From Syngnathus acus (taxonomy: Eukaryota > Chordata > Actinopteri > Syngnathiformes > Syngnathidae), in assembly GCF_901709675.1 (NCBI RefSeq), contig NC_051099.1, positions 3,348,001 to 3,412,000 of the forward strand: a stretch of 64,000 nucleotides of DNA, written 5' to 3'. Positions 60,503-64,000 of the stretch are shown one piece after another (position 1 is the first letter of the stretch; every line of letters begins with the position of its first letter). Both the position numbers and the translations under genes were made by a program. A model generated the notes under the pieces. The model did not search any database. It was not told the origin of the DNA and was given only the letters and a program-made list of their open reading frames with translations.

Positions 60503-62575
60503 TCAAGTGAGGCCTCGCCGCAACGGCAATGCATAGGTGGTGGAAGCCTCAGGGTATATCGTGTCATATTCGTTTGTGTCCATCTGGTAGATGTTGTCTG
60601 CGGTCTCAGCTTCGTGGTGGGAAGACGACGACGTAGAGCTGAAGTGCACCGAATGGACGGACGGATGCTGCTGATGACTGCAAGACATATTCAGCAGTGG
60701 CAAATGAGTTGATTCCGTAGCTAAGTTAAAAGCAGTTGGTGTTTACCATTTAAAGAATATGTAGCTGTTTTGCTAAATTGTCAATAACTGGTGTCATTAG
60801 CCTGATAGCGTCATTGCCAGAGCTGAAAGAAAAGGTGAAGCATTATTATTTTATTTTTTCTACTGAATCTACTGAGTAGTTCACACTTCTTGCCCTGTCT
60901 GAGTTTCCCAGAGCTGTTCTACACGATGTGACTCATTCTCCTGTCGGTCGATGCGTCATGATGACTATATGTAACCTAAAAAATGCAGCACTTCTAAACC
61001 ATTTATATAACGACAACACATGAAAAGCAGAAATGTGGCAAACCACAACGGCAAACTTACATTTTGTTGAGGCGCCGCTTTCTTCTGCCTGAAGATAAAG
61101 ACAAAAAAATTTAGTTTCAATTCTGGGCTACATTTTCTTTCTTATGGCCTCTTTTTCCTCTTTTCTAAGACAGATTAGGGCAAACAAAAAGTTATCTTTT
61201 TCTTTTAAGTGACCTACTAATAATGATGATGATGGCAGCACCAAGAAGAATCAGCCCAAAGAGGACACCCATCGCAACTCCCCACGCTGGGACATCACGC
61301 TTCTGTATATGAAGACAAAATGTGAAAATATTCAGAAAAACTGAAAAGTCTTGGCATGTGAAGAAATTGACATTAAAGCAGACTTTGACTTTGACATGAA
61401 TGTCTGACCTCGGTTTTGAAGCTGATTGAAGAGGAGGAAGTTTGGAGGCCTTCTGAGGAGGTCACCTGAACTGCAAAAAGGAAGTGAAAGTGTTTTAGGC
61501 CAGCTGCGGCCACCTTTCGAAGTATATTTACATACAGATATTACGTGTTATTACACTTTTCATTTGCTGCTTGCAGCAACTAATAGACAAGCTTTAAAAG
61601 TTTTAAAAGAAACTCACTCTGATTTGGAGTTTTTGTTGCATCTGGTGTGCTGATGCTCTTCGCATACGTGAAAGTCTGTAAAGTTGTAGTTTGAGGGGCT
61701 GATACAGAAAAAAAAATGATATTGACCGTTTTATAAATGAGGAGCAGCTACTTTTCATCATCAAATCCACGTGTAGTGTGTCTGTATGATGGATATTATT
61801 TATTATTTCATTTACGGCAAGATAGTAAGTGTTACAAGTTAGGTGGAATGACTTTCTCACCGTCTTTTATGATCAGCTCGAAGTTGTGTTTCTCATCATT
61901 GAACATACCAAAGACCTCAACCCGACAGGCGTACTTTCCAGCGTCCTCCTTCTTCACGTTCAGGATGGTCAGTGAAACGTCCCCGTTCGTCAGCCGGCCC
62001 AGAAGCTTGTACTTGGGGCTCTGTTGAGTCACTCTCAACCCGTCGGTCGCAACAATCTGGTCTTTGCAGCCAAACATCAGCAAATCTCCCCGGCCCCAGC
62101 AGGCCGCCACACGTCCGTGTTTGCGTATGTCATACGTGCATGTCAGCGTGACGTTCTGACCTGCGATGGATGACTTGGACTCGGACTCACCGACTAAAGC
62201 CCAGAAACACACATTAGACTCAGTTACTCAACAAATTGTTGTATTAGCAATCAATACAAGTAATGCTAAAGTGAGTTAAATAGCGTCATTTAGACAAAAT
62301 TAGTTCTTTGACACCAGCATTTTGCAGCTATAAACAAATACAGCAAATGTTTCTAAAATAATTTTTACTATTTGGAAGGCTTCACTTATTTGTCTAATGA
62401 CAAAAATATGAAACAATAAAATCCATTAAAGTTCACTAAAGACTTAATTTTGATAGTCCAAGCTAGCTGAACAATTAGAGGATGAAGAAAATACTGACAT
62501 TTTTTTAAAAGAATATAAAAACAGAATACCTGTGAGGAGGCAACAGAAGAGCACTGCAATGAACCGCGTCCTCAT
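60503..62575 (-). CDS. TIM-family immunoglobulin receptor (HAVCR/TIMD-like)
   Basis: Host T-cell immunoglobulin and mucin-domain family receptor; family members bind phosphatidylserine on dying cells and modulate immunity. Exons: 62575-62530 (signal peptide MRTRFIAVLFCCLLT), 62193-61861 (IgV), 61698-61618 and 61470-61409 (Ser/Thr-rich mucin-like stalk), 61302-61218 (membrane segment GVAMGVLFGLILLGAAIIII), and 61088-61061 (basic RRKRRLNK). The last coding exon is about 60677-60503. The IgV has the six-cysteine TIM pattern: VTLTCTY, VAACWGRG, LLMFGCKD and YACRVE, plus GDVSLTI and WFNDQK-like MFNDEK. The tail contains NIYQMD and EYDTIYPEAS, with several tyrosines. The join between the basic exon and the last exon is not resolved; one or two short exons must intervene. 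The stalk is short. I cannot assign HAVCR1, HAVCR2 or TIMD4 orthology. An alternative signal exon lies at 63118-63166. Confidence 0.82.
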
Positions 62576-63117
62576 TTTCTTGGCGGTCCCGGCCAGAAAC
62601 ATCAATATGATCATTCACGTCCGACGGAAGAAGATGAGCGTGCAGATGTCTTGATGCGTGTGGTGATTATTATTATTTTTTTTAAATGATGACCTTTTAA
62701 GAATCGGCATATGACTTCATTTTTGTGGTCCAATCAGCTTCCTGTGTAACAAAGGCACTACGGTTTCACTTCCTGATGGTTATGCTGTCACTTTTGTCAA
62801 AAAAGTTCACTCTACTGGTTAAAAGAATAGAAAAAAATATGTACTATTTATGATTTGCATTTTGACAGTCAAAACAAAACCAAAGGCGCCATTTGAGTCC
62901 AGAGAGCCACGACGTCCTCCGCCGCTTCTGATTGGCTGTCACCGGTGTCATCATCAATCGTTACTTTCCGATTGGACCTCCACATTCCTGCAGCCAAAAT
63001 CAAATGACAAGAAAGGAACAATGTAAAATGAGAAAATGCAGTCTGTGCCGAGGAAAACCGAAATGTGCAATGGTTGAAAAGTCAAATTTTCAAATTTTAA
63101 TTTTGGTGTGTACTGAC
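62576..63117. other. TIM gene upstream region
   Basis: No coding exon seen. An upstream in-frame ATG (about 62614) could extend the signal peptide. GC box and TATA box are not evident. One octamer ATTTGCAT lies at 62863-62870. Confidence 0.45.
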
Positions 63118-63166
63118 TGTAGGCCGCAGTCAGTATCACGGCCGGTATGAAGACGATGAAAGCCAT
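63118..63166 (-). CDS. Orphan signal-peptide exon, possible alternative first exon of the TIM gene
   Basis: ATG at 63166 opens MAFIVFIPAVILTAAY (16 aa, classic hydrophobic signal peptide), followed by a good donor (ACA|GTCAGT) in phase 1. Phase 1 is the same phase as the known TIM signal exon, so it can splice directly to the IgV exon at 62193. No IgV exon of its own lies between it and the TIM gene. It could also be the remnant of a deleted tandem paralogue. Confidence 0.4.
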
Positions 63167-64000
63167 CCTGAGTGTGTTTCCGAGGAACATGGGGAGATTG
63201 TTGCCAATGTTGTAAAATTTGGATTCTATGCGTCTTTGTATGTTGCCTTAGGTGGTCAACTAGCAGCAGTGAGACTACCATAAGCTATTTTTGCTGGGCA
63301 GAGAGGCTTTAGTTTCAGTAATGTATAGGTACTTAGAATATGGAAGTGCCATTTGTTCGTGACCAGGGAGAGCCTAGTTCATGCCCTTTTAGGGGCATCG
63401 AAAGCAACCAGTAGACTGAGACTCGAACCGCAGCTGTTGTCTTGCCAGGTATAAAAGATGGGGGGTGTTAGAGTGGTGCTCACTCTAACTTATTTTGCAA
63501 GAACCACACGGGAGACAGTATGCCCTTTTAAACACCTGCAGGTGGAGAGTCATTCGTCGCTGTGCATACAGCGATGATCGAATGAGGTCTGACTCTGGCC
63601 TCTTGCAAGAGCATTTTTATTAAGAGAAACAGGGTGGGGGTGAGAGTGGACTGGATGGAGAGAAAGCCCTTGACCTCTCGTCAAAGCATAGCAGGGGTGT
63701 TTTACGACGTTGTGTAGTCAAAGTCAAAGTCTGCTTTATTGTCAATTTCTTCACATGCCAAGACACAAAGAAATCGATATTACGTTCCCACCATCCCACG
63801 GTAACAAGACATAGTACACAATATACATACAAGTAAACAACACAAAAATTAAAAACAAGAAGGCACAAACAAAGAATAAATAAGAGTGATGAATAAATAA
63901 TAAATAAACAAATCACATAATAAATAAGAGGAGCAAAAATGGAGCAAGTGTGCAAACAGCAGACAGTCAGAAATAGCGCAAAAGTACAGGACGCTACGCA
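63167..64000. other. Right-edge dispersed-repeat sequence
   Basis: No gene seen. 63340-63710 has LTR-like features (TATAAAAG near 63452, strand-biased repeats). 63715-64000 starts AGTCAAAGTCAAAGTCTGCT and looks like the end of an interspersed repeat widespread in fish genomes, with AT-rich tail units such as AATAAATAA. Family not determined. Confidence 0.4.

Overview
The window is nuclear DNA of a ray-finned (teleost) fish. Small multi-exon genes have short GT-AG introns, and every recognisable protein is clearly vertebrate, with fish-like intron compaction, CA/TG microsatellites and MITE-like repeats. I cannot name the species from sequence alone.

Layout, left to right. 1-11.7 kb: no gene recognised; microsatellites, a small inverted-repeat element at 1451-1662, CTCF-like motifs and short repeat modules. 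11.7-16.3 kb (+): tmigd1, pimreg. 17.2-20.8 kb (+): cct8, with two alternative terminal coding exons. 21.4-24.5 kb (+): rskr. 27.9-29.8 kb (+): aldoc. 30.7-33.4 kb (+): pigs. 33.8-34.6 kb (-): tlcd5. 35.1-37.5 kb: a degenerate telomere-like array bounded by inverted repeats, a tRNA-like relic and a long palindrome. 38.0-40.3 kb (+): rcc1l. 40.8-47.3 kb (+): pou2f3. 49.3-60.0 kb (-): slc37a2, ccdc15, psmg1 and nhp2, arranged head to tail. 60.5-62.6 kb (-): a TIM-family immunoglobulin receptor, with an extra signal-peptide exon upstream. The last 0.8 kb looks like dispersed repeat.

The genes are mostly housekeeping (chaperonin, aldolase, GPI transamidase, proteasome chaperone, H/ACA snoRNP protein, mitochondrial RCC1-like protein), plus one tissue-restricted transcription factor (pou2f3) and two immunoglobulin-superfamily membrane proteins. 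They do not form one pathway. Neighbourhoods echo known vertebrate synteny: rskr-aldoc-pigs match a human 17q11 block, and tlcd5-pou2f3 and slc37a2-ccdc15 match human 11q23-q24. The telomere-like array and palindrome lie between tlcd5 and pou2f3, where synteny is interrupted by rcc1l.

Exon coordinates were derived by eye from reading frames, splice consensus and phase. For most genes the summed coding lengths are exact multiples of three. Expect an occasional error of one or two bases. The strongest leads are the duplicated cct8 terminal exon, the inverted-repeat-bounded telomeric array, the 309-bp palindrome, the excess of octamer motifs in pou2f3, a recurrent paired AAAATGGC module, and the orphan signal-peptide exon next to the TIM gene.
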